A stretch of 64,000 bases of DNA from Rallus limicola. Its lineage: Eukaryota; Chordata; Aves; Gruiformes; Rallidae. The stretch lies in contig JAKCOZ010000014.1 of assembly GCA_022605955.1 (NCBI GenBank), forward strand, positions 13,150,001 through 13,214,000, written 5' to 3'. Of this stretch, positions 13,001 through 23,702 are shown piece by piece; positions within the stretch are counted from its first letter, which is position 1, and every line of letters begins with the position of its first letter. Below the pieces are notes generated by a model. It saw only the letters and a program-made list of their open reading frames with translations. It did not search any database and had not been told where the DNA came from. The position numbers and the translations under genes were made by a program.

Positions 13001-16000
13001 AAGAAAAAACTCCCAATATCTTCAAAGATATTCAAGATATGTCATATCTCTGCAACGCACTGCTAAATTGGCAGCAATGAACAAGTATTAAAATCACAGG
13101 ATAGTAAAGTAGCATTAGCACAGAGGAGTAAAAATAAAGCAGTCAGTTTATCTCAATAATATTTTGAAATGCACAAGTTACATTACTTGTGCATTTCAAA
13201 AATTTAAACCTGTTCAACATTCTGTAACTATGCTTTTACTTTTGAAAAGTCATCTGGTACAATTCAATATGACTTAACTTTCCTTTGACTGAACCAACCA
13301 CACTGACTTTTCTAATTGTCCTGTTAAGCTTCCTAACTAGAAGTCCTGAGTTAAATGCTGCTAGATTATAAGGAGAGCTACTTTGTGCACTAGGGAACAA
13401 AAAAACCCTATTCCAGTTGCTTACGTGCAAACAGAGGAATAGACTTGCTTCTCTTCATAAACCAAGAATACATGAACACCACTTTTCACAGTGTACTTCA
13501 TTCTAATCATAATAAACTGACATGCAACATAGTGGACAAAGGTACTATGAGGAAGTCTACCTGAGACAGATTTTCAATCCCTCCCAGACTGTGGAACATT
13601 TCCTATAAGAAAAAAAGAAAAAAAAAGCCAAAATGCAGAAAATACTAGAATATAAATGCTCTGTTTGTTATGAATGTTGGGAAACCTTAACTCTGGTGGT
13701 TAATGTGAATGAATTCACTTATAAAATAATCACTTTATAAGTCAATTACTTATACTGTAAGTATTACAATATTATAAATAGAATTACTTAAAAAGCAATA
13801 AATAGAGTAGTTAACTAAAAACACAGAAGTGACATTTTAAAGGTTCTAAAACTGGAAAATCAGTATCAGCTTTGCAACACAGAACAGAAATACACGAAAA
13901 CAAATAGCTTAACAGATGTCTGAGGCTTAGTCCTATGAATAACCGCTATAATAGCCAGAATCAAAAGCTAGCTGCTAGTAGTTCAGAGCACTGGGCTGCC
14001 AAGAGGAATGGACAGCTTTCAGTTTTCTTCACTTACTACGTAATGGGAATTTCACATATCCATATGATAAAGCCAAGTCCAGAGCCATGGGCTCAGAGCA
14101 ATGACAAGGCCATCTGTTATGGACAGTTACAGGTTCTTTGTTAGGGTTAGCAACAGCAGATGCTACATAAGAAATATCAGAAATTACTTACGCAGCAACA
14201 ATGCAAGTTCACTCTTGGAATATATTTGCAAATCACATCTTCACATATAGAAATATAGGTACATGCATACAATAAATATGCATCCATAAGAATGCATGTT
14301 TTTATACACAAACACCAACACAACTCATATGCATGATGCTTATATGCATTCTCTTACACAAGCAAGAATGTTTTGACATACTGACCTGATAGTATGGGTC
14401 CCTTATTAGTAATCTCAGACAGATTAATACTCTGAGAAAATGAATGGGTGGAGCTTGATTAACCCACTCCCTGTAAAAGAAATAAACAAAATGTAAAGCA
14501 AATGTAACTTAAAAAGCATTAAAACACTTAGACAAAACACTTTGATTCAAGAATCAACCAACTAGAAGATTAGTGACCTGCAACAGCTGAACAACATCCT
14601 ATACTACAGCACTTTTAATATCCTCAATACTCAAAGCAATGGCTTTAAATAAATTGATTTCATGATATGAACATTGCGGGCCATCACTATCACTGAACTG
14701 ATGCAGCAAAGTACTTGGTTATATCTAAGCACAAACTGATCATGCTTTGATATAAACTTACTTTATGTGTTTGGATCAAGGCTCAAAAGGGCAAAATCAC
14801 TGAGGAAACCTCATACCAAACTTCAGTGCACAAAATACACTTCTATAAAAATATTTCAAGAACTATATGGGTGCTACAGAAGTAAGAATAGCTAGATTTG
14901 AGACATTTGTACAAAGCATCCAGGGGCAGTAAAATACCAGTAATGGAATCACTATTTCCCCTGTCTGTTGAAGATAGATATCCCCATTTTCCTATTTCAA
15001 ATAAGCCTAAAAATGGACATCTCTGAAGTGTTGGGTTTTGGGGTTTCTTCCCTTGTGGCTGTTCCTTTAAAGTGAAAGGACCAAATCTGTAGTATCTGGG
15101 CAAGTTTCCAAAGAACAGAAGAAGTCTATGAGACGTGGCAGTTCTTTTCCCTTTTTATCATTTGCAGTTGGGAACACCACCAATAGCTAAAAATATTTTG
15201 ATAAAAATAAATGTTTTACAAATAGATACTAATAAAATCCCAGCCTTTCTATGCCAAAATGCTGCCCAAAGTAATATTATTTTTCATTAAGCTTCCATAA
15301 TTGGCCACTTCAGAACAGCACACAACTTTCATGGGAAGAAAACAGCCACCAGACGCTGGCAAGAAAAATTTGCAGGTCAGATTTTAAAGCGTCTTCAAGA
15401 TCATTACCATGATGCTTCTACAAAGTTATTCTTCCAAAAAGCTTTGACTCTTGACAGAAGTTAGTTTCTTTAACAGAGTAATACATCTGTCACATTTCCA
15501 AACAGGGACTGTAATTCTCTGAGCCTGGTTAACATTTGAGAGCCTGCAGTTACAATACACATTACTAGACACCCTTAGCATGTGCCAGTAGGATTTTTTT
15601 TTTTACTGCCTGTTTATAGTCTGTATCCAAACTGCTAAAGCTAAACTGGTCACAGCTTTCTTATCAGCAGAAGTACCTCCAATCAGGACCTCTGCTGACA
15701 AGCTGATGCCAGTAAGTGTGTGTGATTTTTTTCCTTGCACCCCAATCAACATGGCTGACCCAGTGAAAGTATGTAATGCAGCTGAGGGTGACAGTTTCTA
15801 AGGCTCTGTCACAACGCAATGTCAGCAGTTCCAAAGAGAGGACACCATCACAACCATAGTAAAATATTTATAAAGGGCAACTAAATCACCTTTCTAACTG
15901 CTAACTGCTCTTACCTCATGCATTCTGCATACCTACTGATATATGCTTGCTTCATTAATCTTACCAGGGTGTTTTCATTTTTAATACATGGCTGGTTTTG

Positions 16001-18595
16001 CTATTTCACCATCAAAAAGTATCAAAGTAAACAAAACGCAAAATATGAGTTAGGGGCGGCTCAATGCATAACTAGAACTTGGGAAGACAGAACACAAGTT
16101 ATTTTTAGATTTTTTTGGTAAATTAAGCTGAGCCACTGATATCCTACTGGTGGGTACTGAGATGATAAAGTTCACTTACAACCAAAAAAGAGGTACTAGA
16201 TTGCAAAACACTTAAGTGATCTGCCTTAAACTCAGTGCTATTTAGATAATCAAAGATGAGATCTCTAGTTCCCTAGTTAGTTATGAAAAAGTGTCTAAGC
16301 AAATGTTTTTGTTTGTTTTGGTGGTTTTTTAGGTTCTTCTGTAAATTCTAGTAGCTACAGATGAATACATTTAAATGCTCTAGGAATCTTTCTTTAACCT
16401 GCTGTACCACTTCAAATTGTTTTAGAAAATGTAATTTGGTTTTAAAAGGGAAAATACAACAGGCTGCAGCAGTGTATAACAATAGAAATCCTGAAAAGCA
16501 CCCTTTCTCAGAAAATATCATTTTGTATTCCACCCCTCTTTTCCCTCACTGAAATGAGAGTGGAAAAAAGGGGGTTCCCTTTCTAATGATGCTTACACAT
16601 GAATAGAAATAAAACAGTAGTATAAGCTCACCTGAATTTTATGTAAGCCACTGACCTTTCTATATATAGGCAATAGTTGATAAAATACAAGTAAAATTAA
16701 AATATAATCAGAAAAGCAAACCATAGGTTACACACAGCAGACATGAACAAATTATCAATAAATCAACATTAGGATTTTGTCATATATGGAGGCCTTCCTT
16801 TTTCAGTCTTCAAAGCCAATACTGAAGTGATTGTTTAAAACTGAGATTAGGCAGAGATGTTAAACTGGGAATTTACACACAGAGGTCTCCTGTTGAAATA
16901 CATATCCAGTATATATTGTTGAAACAATATTATCCATGCATCTTGTTTTTTCACTTAAGGCAAGAAAGATATGAATGTGTTCGATATACTGACCTGCAGG
17001 TAAATCTGTTCTTCACTAAAGCTGTAAAGATCTCTTGAAACAGTTTATGTTTGGGATGTTTGCTAAAATCTCTCTCATTCTTATAGGTCACACTAATGAG
17101 AGGAAAAAGAAAAATGTTGAATTGATTATTATCTTGCCACAACATAACTTTAGATTGCCAAAGCTTCACGTTAGCAAGAAAAATTAAGAAATGTCAAATG
17201 TCATATCAGCAGTTGCAATGAAATAACATAACTTCAGATTTCCAGACATTAATAGTATGGAAGAACAGTCTGTCTCATGCATAATTTGTGACTGTTCTAA
17301 TGGTATAATGTAATCTTTCTGAATTTTAAAAAAAAAAAATAAATTTAAATTTACTAGATTAACGCTCATCAGTATACTCTGCTTAGTGGGACCATGTATC
17401 TGAAACTTGTAAAGGCATGTACATTCACAGTTAGATTTAGAAAATTAAAAACATATATGTTCATATCTCAAATAGTGGTTTAACATGAAGTTACAAGTAA
17501 CAGACACGAGTACAAATATAAGTGCCTTCAAAACTTCAGGAAGTTTAAGATGCATGAAGAGACACAGCAGTGTCATCATGTTAGCCATTTTTATTTCTTT
17601 TTTTTTTTTTACCTGAAATTTTCTAGCTCAAGAGCTTCTGTTGATTCCTGCCATTGGCCATTGAAGGTTTGTTCATTGCTTTTGACATTTTGGAGAGCTC
17701 TTGTCACACTGGTTTGACCACTTTCAAAATGTTTAGCTGGAAGCTAAGGAGTAAAGGGATAATCCTCCTGAGTCAAACACCACATTTCAAATTTTATAAG
17801 AATGTTAGCAAGTAGAAGTACCTTTTCTCAAGTTCTGACTTGAACTTTGGACCTATAATTTGCCATTATAAAACATACACATACCCCACAAAAAAAAAAA
17901 GCTTGATGTGGCAGAAAATTGGTGCAAAAACCTGATGATATGTAACAATAATAAAAAGATTAATTTTACAAAGCAACACCACATCCACTACACAAGATTT
18001 CAGTAACATGTTTAATCACAATGTAACACAATATCCTAAGTATCTGCCACAAACTACAATCACCATTACATAAAATTACACAATTCTACAGCCTGTTCAA
18101 TAGTTATTGAAAAATACCTGTTGGTTGCTTGACTGAACAGTTAAGAGAGACTGAAGTCTTTTAAGATCAGAATAAACCCTAGGATAAAAAAATAGCATAA
18201 ATATATGTGTTAATAGTTACACAAAAGTACTTTTTTTTTACATGAAAGTACATGAAAGAGCAAAGGTGATCAAAAAGCAACAATGCTACTGACAGAAAAT
18301 TAACTTTTCCAGTGTTGCCTAGTGTCCCCGTTTTGCACAGAGAACAATCTATAACTTCTTCAGAATGCCTTAAATCAACAAAGTTGTAAGTAAACTTTGT
18401 GACCAGAGTAACAGTTGTCATGTTTATACTGCATTTCAAATTAAAGCATTCTGCTTTGGCAGCTAGTGCAAATTCCACATGGGCCCTGCTGAAGGTCAAA
18501 GTACGACGTCAGATACTATACCTCAGGGAGATCCCATGAGGTGTTTTGTCTGTTGTTTTCTCTGCACTCTTCAACTTTTTGTCCTGATCAGGCAT
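966..18595 (-). CDS. NEK10: NEK10, NIMA-related kinase 10: 5' part of the gene (14 coding exons, kinase domain off window)
   Basis: Spliced minus-strand gene. Coding exons: 18522-18595, 18118-18178, 17613-17743, 16994-17092, 14386-14470, 13561-13602, 10695-10773, 10309-10376, 9306-9385, 8090-8176, 6458-6682, 5843-5982, 4218-4279 and 966-1043. They total 1311 nt, exactly 437 codons with no stop, and every intron is GT-AG with matching phase. The translation begins [17 protein letters not shown] and follows the human NEK10 N terminus closely, including [53 protein letters not shown] and [12 protein letters not shown]. In NEK10 this part precedes the kinase domain and forms armadillo-like helical repeats. 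The Ser/Thr kinase and coiled-coil parts must lie left of position 1. The family member acts in motile ciliogenesis and, by report, in DNA-damage checkpoint signalling. SLC4A7 lies immediately upstream in tandem, as in human. Identity is from recalled human sequence, so very likely but not aligned by program. Confidence 0.95.
1044..4217 (-). other. NEK10 intron between coding exons 13 and 14
   Basis: Contains the LTR-like block at 1370-2640. The remaining 2641-4217 is AT-rich; short open frames on the minus strand at 2709-3404 have no recognisable domain. Confidence 0.6.
1370..2640 (+). mobile_element. Endogenous-retrovirus LTR-like block, non-coding
   Basis: Begins TGTGGTGGTTTAGTCCTGGC and TAAAGGCCAGATGCCCACCA, which parallels the start of the second copy at 4341. 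The body is GC- and CT-rich and unlike the flanking AT-rich intron, with the usual look of avian ERV LTRs. It ends near CAGCACCCAACTATGCACAA at about 2640 (right border approximate). No gag, pol or env coding sequence is present, so it appears to be a solo LTR or several partly merged LTR pieces. Open frames on both strands here are GC-rich chance frames. It lies in a NEK10 intron, antisense to the gene. Confidence 0.65.
4218..4279 (-). CDS. NEK10: NEK10 coding exon 13 (residues 391-411)
   Basis: 62 nt, acceptor TTTTATTCTAG, donor GTAGGA. Encodes [20 protein letters not shown] after the split Ala codon, matching human CCAALTELVLNDTNAHQVVQ. It lies about 60 bp left of an LTR copy. Confidence 0.93.
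4280..5842 (-). other. NEK10 intron between coding exons 12 and 13
   Basis: Contains the LTR at 4341-5019. The plus-strand open frame 4793-5386 crosses the LTR end into unique sequence and is taken as chance. 5390-5842 shows nothing. Confidence 0.6.
4341..5019 (+). mobile_element. Second LTR-like block, probably a solo ERV LTR
   Basis: Starts TGTGGGTTAACCTTAGCTAA, shares TAGCTAAAGGCCAAATG with the block at 1370, and ends AAAACCTTGCCACGTCCACC followed by CAATACA, an end I associate with avian ERVL-type LTRs. TG...CA termini fit an LTR of about 680 bp. Flanking pentamers (AGCAT left, GAAGA right) are not a target-site duplication, so borders may be eroded. No retroviral coding sequence. Inserted in the NEK10 intron between coding exons 12 and 13. 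Confidence 0.65.
5843..5982 (-). CDS. NEK10: NEK10 coding exon 12 (residues 344-390)
   Basis: 140 nt, acceptor CCTTTTTCCAG, donor GTGGGT. Encodes [37 protein letters not shown] and QENTFSLQA. The Ser-rich [13 protein letters not shown] part looks like a flexible insertion between helices; human has [19 protein letters not shown]. Confidence 0.95.
6458..6682 (-). CDS. NEK10: NEK10 coding exon 11, largest in window (residues 269-343)
   Basis: 225 nt, acceptor TTTTTTAG, donor GTAGGC. Contains [60 protein letters not shown] and [14 protein letters not shown]. This is the core of the armadillo-like repeats, with alternating Leu-rich helices. Confidence 0.96.
7158..7205. repeat. Perfect 24-bp tandem duplication
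   Basis: ATTTTCATCAACTTCACTCC plus AATT occurs twice head to tail with no mismatch (7158-7181, 7182-7205), in a NEK10 intron. Confidence 0.9.
8090..8176 (-). CDS. NEK10: NEK10 coding exon 10 (residues 240-268)
   Basis: 87 nt, acceptor CAATTTGTAG, donor GTGAGA. Encodes [20 protein letters not shown] then HEYDLLSK. Length is a multiple of three with identical phase (2) on both sides, so skipping would keep the frame. Confidence 0.94.
9306..9385 (-). CDS. NEK10: NEK10 coding exon 9 (residues 214-239)
   Basis: 80 nt, acceptor TTTCATTTTCCAG, donor GTAGGT. Encodes [20 protein letters not shown] then LTSLAE, a typical armadillo-type helix pattern with [10 protein letters not shown]. Confidence 0.94.
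9386..10694 (-). other. NEK10 introns between coding exons 7 and 9
   Basis: Two introns (9386-10308, 10377-10694), AT-rich, nothing recognisable. Confidence 0.6.
10309..10376 (-). CDS. NEK10: NEK10 coding exon 8 (residues 191-213)
   Basis: 68 nt, acceptor TTGTTCCATAG, donor GTAAGT. Completes the Tyr codon of the preceding exon and encodes [20 protein letters not shown] then HK, nearly identical to human. Confidence 0.94.
10695..10773 (-). CDS. NEK10: NEK10 coding exon 7 (residues 165-190)
   Basis: 79 nt, acceptor CTACTTGTAG, donor GTAAGT. Encodes [20 protein letters not shown] then KLVNMT. The human counterpart reads YMEIVANEYLGYGEEQHCVD. Phase 0 in, phase 1 out. Confidence 0.94.
11967..12672 (+). 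mobile_element. Young CR1 LINE, 5'-truncated, with intact C-terminal RT reading frame
   Basis: A 204-codon uninterrupted frame (11967-12581) is the C-terminal part of the CR1 ORF2 reverse transcriptase: [77 protein letters not shown] and [20 protein letters not shown]. It ends in TAG, then the conserved 3' end GGGTTGGACCCGATGATCTC and at least three copies of the 8-bp tail ATTCTGTG. The endonuclease and RT core are missing, so it cannot move by itself. Lack of stops and the clean tail suggest a recent insertion. It lies in a NEK10 intron, antisense to the gene. Confidence 0.95.
13162..13201. repeat. Perfect 17-bp inverted repeat with 6-nt loop
   Basis: Left arm TTTTGAAATGCACAAGT (13162-13178), loop TACATT, right arm ACTTGTGCATTTCAAAA (13185-13201). 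Pairing is perfect and stops abruptly at both outer ends. Confidence 0.9.
13561..13602 (-). CDS. NEK10: NEK10 coding exon 6, 42-nt small exon (residues 151-164)
   Basis: Only 14 codons, [14 protein letters not shown], between acceptor TTCTTATAG and donor GTAGAC. It matches human [14 protein letters not shown]. It is a multiple of three with phase 0 at both ends, so it could be skipped without frameshift. Too short to stand out as an open reading frame by itself. Confidence 0.93.
13603..16993 (-). other. NEK10 introns between coding exons 4 and 6
   Basis: Introns 13603-14385 and 14471-16993 around the exon at 14386-14470. AT-rich with scattered short open frames; no repeat family recognised. 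Confidence 0.6.
14386..14470 (-). CDS. NEK10: NEK10 coding exon 5 (residues 122-150)
   Basis: 85 nt, acceptor TCTTTTACAG, donor GTCAGT. Encodes [20 protein letters not shown] then LIRDPYYQ, a Leu-rich helical segment at the start of the armadillo-like region. Phase 2 in, phase 0 out. Confidence 0.95.
16994..17092 (-). CDS. NEK10: NEK10 coding exon 4 (residues 90-121)
   Basis: 99 nt, acceptor CTCATTAG, donor GTCAGT. Encodes [20 protein letters not shown] followed by [12 protein letters not shown], one of the best conserved stretches of the N-terminal region relative to human ([24 protein letters not shown]). Confidence 0.95.
17613..17743 (-). CDS. NEK10: NEK10 coding exon 3 (residues 46-88)
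   Basis: 131 nt, acceptor CCTTAG, donor GTAAAA. It starts [15 protein letters not shown] and ends [15 protein letters not shown]. The middle is divergent from human, but both ends match (GQW.ESTEA.ELENF). Low conservation in the middle fits a disordered N-terminal linker. Confidence 0.92.
18118..18178 (-). CDS. NEK10: NEK10 coding exon 2 (residues 25-45)
   Basis: 61 nt between acceptor TTTTTATCCTAG and donor GTATTT. It encodes [20 protein letters not shown] after the split Arg codon, close to the human segment DYSDLKRL. Phase 2 in, phase 0 out. Confidence 0.93.
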
Positions 18596-18634
18596 TGTGT
18601 ACCGATATTGTCAGATGACAAAAAAACTCATTTC
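18522..18634 (-). CDS. NEK10: NEK10 exon with start codon (residues 1-24)
   Basis: ATG is at 18595-18593; the coding part 18522-18595 reads [20 protein letters not shown] and ends with GISL plus two bases of an Arg codon before donor GTATAG. The start is chosen because it matches the human N terminus MPDQDKK. The 5' border at 18634 is inferred from the acceptor TTAATTTTTAAG. The 39 nt between it and the ATG would be 5' UTR and contain a six-codon upstream ORF. Confidence 0.9.
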
Positions 18635-21600
18635 CTTAAAAATTAAGTAGATAGAATTATAACAGCAAAAGCAACATATATTTACTTACAGAACCAACTG
18701 ATAAAACTTTAAGAAAAAAAAACACCACCACACAACAGCTCTACCATTTTCTCAATGTGAACCCTTAGACATTACACAAGGATATCCTTTAGAATTCCAG
18801 ATACTAACAAGAAAGAAATAACCCTATCATGCAGAACCTTTCTTTTCCCAACACATGTGTAGATAGCATTGGCTGTCTTGCTGTATCACTTCATTTTTAC
18901 TGAGTTTTTTCCCTCTTACGTATTACCACCACTATTTCTCATCGTGGATTAGCTGTTCGTGCTACAGTGATGTTTATAGGCTGCCATTAAGGTTGTATCA
19001 CACAGGCTGTTGGTCAGACAACAGATAATACAATGATTTTATTATCTAAATAAATAAGACAGATGAAAGGTAGAAAAAAGGAGTTATCTGACAAATGAGA
19101 TGCATACATCATGCAGTCTAGCAAAGAACCACAGACACTTTCAGTAGCTTTGAATGTGGGTCTATCTGAACTTCAGCTGAATGCCTTATCCCTATAGTGC
19201 CCGCTTCTTCTCGCGGTGGGACACAGGGCTTCTTTCCACAGATAAGCACAGCTTTACAGCCTGACCCCACCAGGGCCATCACCACCTATTAGATCCACTG
19301 CAGACAAACCTTCCATCCGTAGGTCTGACTTCTCAGAACTGCTCACAGCTCATTGCATGCATAGTATACAACATGGTTCACTGAAAATCTTACAGAGCCC
19401 TAGAAAGAGACAGAAAGACATAGGAAGAGGACACTCAAGAAGAATCTCTTGCTGCCACAGAAGCAATTCTACTGGTGTGGATCCTGCTCCGAGTGAAAAA
19501 CGGATGCTGAAGAGCAGGCTGGGGCTGAAAAATTATCCCAGAGAACTGCATACAGCTGCAGCATATCGGTAAAGTACCTCTGATTTAAAAAACAAAACAA
19601 AACAAAAAACCTCACAACAAAAACAAGGATATAATACCTTTATCTGACCATTTTTACTATTCATATTTTCCTATTCACTAAGCATGGACCATTTGGATGT
19701 TCCCTTTGGTGTCTCTTTAATAGGATTTTCCATAAGAAATGTGATAGCTGCCTTTCCTCTTTGAGCAGCATAGAATTCCTCTGCTATTGATTTTTATTCC
19801 TCCTCCTCTATAGAGAAAGAAGAAAACCTGGCAGGAAATTAAAGCATCATAAACTACCACTGCTTCCCAACTGAAAATCAAGAGCTATTTTCCCAATTAT
19901 ATATTCTTGCATTAGACACAGAACTACCCAAAATGCAACTGTTGACAGTATGAACTCATGCACTCTGTTAACTCACCCTAGTATGTGACCTGTAAGCCCA
20001 GCTCATCCATTTCTCTTCTTTTGAACAAGCCTTTTTCCTACCACCAGACCCCCATGGGGAATGATTATTCCTGATCACCAAGAAATTCCTCCTCTCCTGC
20101 ATGCATCCACACTTCTGTTGTAGCAGTTACCACCAGGGAATTAATATAAATGGGATTTGTTCTACCATTCATCAGACAAAATTTCTGAATTCAGATTAAA
20201 CCAAATGAAGTACATTCAATTTGCCTATTTCCTTTGCTTTAAAAGCAGTAAAAGTTAAGAGAAGCCAAGTACATTGCTAAGCAAGCTTAAGAATCCTCAT
20301 GAGTAAGAATTTCCATGTATTGTTTTAGTGATATTTGTATTTACAATACCCCAGTTCATCTGGCATATTACTGAGGCATCAGTCATCACCTCACATCTGC
20401 ACACTAAGAAATACTGTGAAACACACAAATTATCAACTTGCACATGAGTATGTGTGACCAAAGAACGGATTTCAACCAATTCAAGAATCACCATACAAAA
20501 CCACACACAAAACAACCTCTCTGTGAGCAACATTTAGTAAAATGTTTTCAGCATCCCATTTAAAAAAAATAATCCTTGGCTTAAATCTCTTATCCATAAG
20601 CAGCAGGTTTCCCAATATGGTTAGGATTTCATCCAAAATTGATAGGTTTTTATTTATAAAATCTTACAACTGTAGTCCATCCTTGCTTTAGGGCTTCCAG
20701 TCCAGTGCTTTTGCTGTTTGCAATAGCTTAACAAAGATGAAACAGAGTAACAGCTAACTAATATTTTAAAGGTTCATTGCCATTATAGATCCAGATGTCC
20801 TTGTACAAAATTGAACCTGACAAACAACAAGCCAAATTCCCTTCACCACTGCCTGAGAAAGAAGGGATGCAGCCCTCGCTCAGCTCTGAGGACTCATCCT
20901 GAGGTTACCTCTCTATTTCCTAGAGGCCACTAAGCCATGCAAGTCAGTAAGCACATCGACAAAAAAAGGCAAGCCCTGGCCACAAAGTGACCCTGCACAA
21001 CCTCTTTGCTCTGCCAGCACAGCATAGCCATAGGTACACGGCTCGCTGGACTGGGAAACCTGATTCAGGTCACAGATAATCTCTCCTCCTTTAACCCCGA
21101 TTACCTTACAGCTTGTCCCCAAGTACTTCTGCTGTACAAGGGCAGGGACAATATGCAGAAAGGAGCATTTATCCATACAGCTTAAAGTGTTGTGCCCTTC
21201 AGCTCTACTACAGAGATAAACCAATTAACTAACAGGCAGCTGGTGGTGAAAATGGCAGCCCCTTCCCAACCTCAGCCACGCACCTCCACTTCTTCAGTTT
21301 ATGTGACACAAACCTGAGCCAATTTAGAGAGCTAATCAGACAAAACCACATACGCCTTTTCTTTGTACAGTTCATTTTCTGCCAATTTAGCTCACCATTA
21401 CAGTGACCCGATGAGTATCTCTGCTGGCAAGGCACAGGGAAGGAACGTGCAGCTGTACATAGAGAAGGGCAGAAAACCCTTTCATTGGTATCCAGTCATT
21501 AAGGGAGGTGTATTCGCACCACGCCCTGAGCGACAGGCAGACAAAAGGAAATGGCCCTGTTTCCCTTGAACCAGCCCTAAGCCTTACAGCAAACATGAAA

Positions 21601-21794
21601 TACTTCCTTACTTATTTTTGCTGTTATTTCATTTTCTTGAAATCACTGTGTAAGTTCCCACCCCTGTGTGTCGTCTTTACTCGTGCCAACAGAAATTTCC
21701 ATGGAGCCAGGCTGTTAACCATCCACCAGCTATTAAGGCAGGCCCATGAGTAATGTGTAAGAAACAAAACTAACACCACTCACATTTTACTTAC

Positions 21795-21827
21795 CTTATG
21801 CCAGAAAAAGATGGAGATCAGACAACT
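21795..21827 (-). other. Candidate extra 5' UTR mini-exon of NEK10
   Basis: A strong donor (AAG then GTAAGT) at 21795/21794, preceded by a pyrimidine-rich stretch and AAAG, would delimit a roughly 31-33 nt exon inside intron 1. Only splice motifs support it, and chance occurrence is quite possible. Confidence 0.15.
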
Positions 21828-23702
21828 CTTTAAAAATAAGAGAAACACATTAAAAGGAAAATGTCTTTACAGCATAGAGTCTTAATCAAGTCCACTTAAA
21901 ACCATGAAATGAGAACAATATTAACTAATTCATTTTAACTGGGAATAATTACATTTTATTAGTTATGTTAATTCAATTACATAGGAAGAGAGATGCATTG
22001 TGATAGTGCTGGCATGCAGGACAGGACAAGAAATGCTCCGAGAACCCTGTCAGAAATGGAAGAATTCTAACGATGAGAAACGAGAGACAAAGGAATTACC
22101 ACCCCAGACTTGCTCCGTGGCCCAAGAGAGCATCTGTCTCAGATGACACAAGCACATAAAGCTTCAGAAAGTGAAAACAAACCCCCAAATAAATGCAAAC
22201 ACAGACGAGTCTACCACCACAAACTACAGTGTAATAGTTAACTCTATTAAACAAAAAAAAAACTCTTACATTTTTATAATCTTTATTATCAGTAACTAGT
22301 GGATATGCATAGTTTGCAAGTGTAACTAGTTGCATGATTTACCCTTGAACTCCTTCTGAATCACTCCAGTGGCTCAGTTCCACTATCTAATTATACACAG
22401 AAGGTTAACTGGCTTAAACTGGATAAAGGAGTAGTGGATAAGTTATAGCTTGGCTTTAATAAGACTTGTGGTACTGTCGCTAGATAGGAATGTATCTAGT
22501 AGAACCCATAAGATGGGTGTGAGGTCAGATGAAAATTCACTTCCTAAAAGAGCAATTATCAATATACTATTGTCAAAGCAGAAATGGAAAGGGAGCTTAA
22601 AAGATGATGAAAAAACCCCAAGAGGTACTTCTTGTTCAGCCCCAAACAATGACTGAGCACTGCATACTGCTTAAGCCCACAAGCAGCGTGGGTTGGGATA
22701 AGGACAGTTTCCTGACAAAAAACCACCCTGGAAGGGGAACAATAACAACACCCAGCAAATTACACTTACAACTGGTTACAGCACAGAGTACTGCACTGAT
22801 GAAAAGACAGACCCGATGCCCTGGCCACACTCAGACTGCCCTGGAGGCACCCAGGAGCACCACTCCCTGACCAGCCCCTCTTATGGGGGAGTGATGGCAG
22901 CTAGTGTGGAAAACAGCCCTGCTAAATCAGCTCACCTGTGTTGGCTGCTTGGGGAGGCCAGAACCAGGACAGTACTTCTTCTTCAGCCAGAGGAAACCAA
23001 AGGGAACTCCAGGCTGTTTCCCTCTTGTCCTCAGAGAACACAGCAATCAGGAAGATGGCTCACCACAGGGGACATCCCATGTCTAGGAAATTCTACACTG
23101 CTGAACCCATAAAGACACCATTTGAAGAATATTTCTTACACATTTTATTGACTGAATATGGAAATCTGTGTGTTTGCTATACAGGATAACTTACACATAC
23201 ATAGAGTTACCTCAATTTTTTCTTTAATAACTTATGTAAAGGTTCTCTGAAGATTAATTTTAACCCAATATGAGATTCCTGTTTTTTCCAGAAAATCTAA
23301 ATATTCAAGCCACTGCTGGTTTGGGGCAGGGGGAAGAGCAGTGTTTGTTGTCCCTCTGCACCATCCCAGTTCCAGTAGAGCCATAAATGGCTAGGCCTGT
23401 TCTCAGATTCCTAGACCCATGCAGTGTGTGTCTCTGGGCTATTTTCCAGATCATCTGTAGGTCTGTAGATTCTGCCCATATCTACCCTGTTAATCTGCAG
23501 TTCACAGATGTAGTAAAAAATGAGGATTTCTGAAGTCCAGCAAGCAAGCAGCTCTGTATCAACACAAGGCTCACTCTGAAATTCATCCTCCCTGCCCTTG
23601 ATACCAGGCAGACCCTTTTAAGGAACTGTACCTCTACAACTGAGGAATCATGAAGGATTGTTTGAAGTCTTCTGAAGGCTCAGAGCCGGTAACAGCACAG
23701 GG

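Larger units (their letters stand above)
10774..13560 (-). other. NEK10 intron with CR1 insertion and hairpin
   Basis: 2.8-kb intron between coding exons 6 and 7. Contains the CR1 (11967-12672) and the perfect inverted repeat at 13162-13201. The stretches 10774-11966 and 12673-13160 hold only short open frames with no recognised content. Confidence 0.7.
17093..18521 (-). other. NEK10 introns between coding exons 1 and 4
   Basis: Introns 17093-17612, 17744-18117 and 18179-18521. The acceptor or donor flanks include T-runs; otherwise nothing. Confidence 0.6.
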
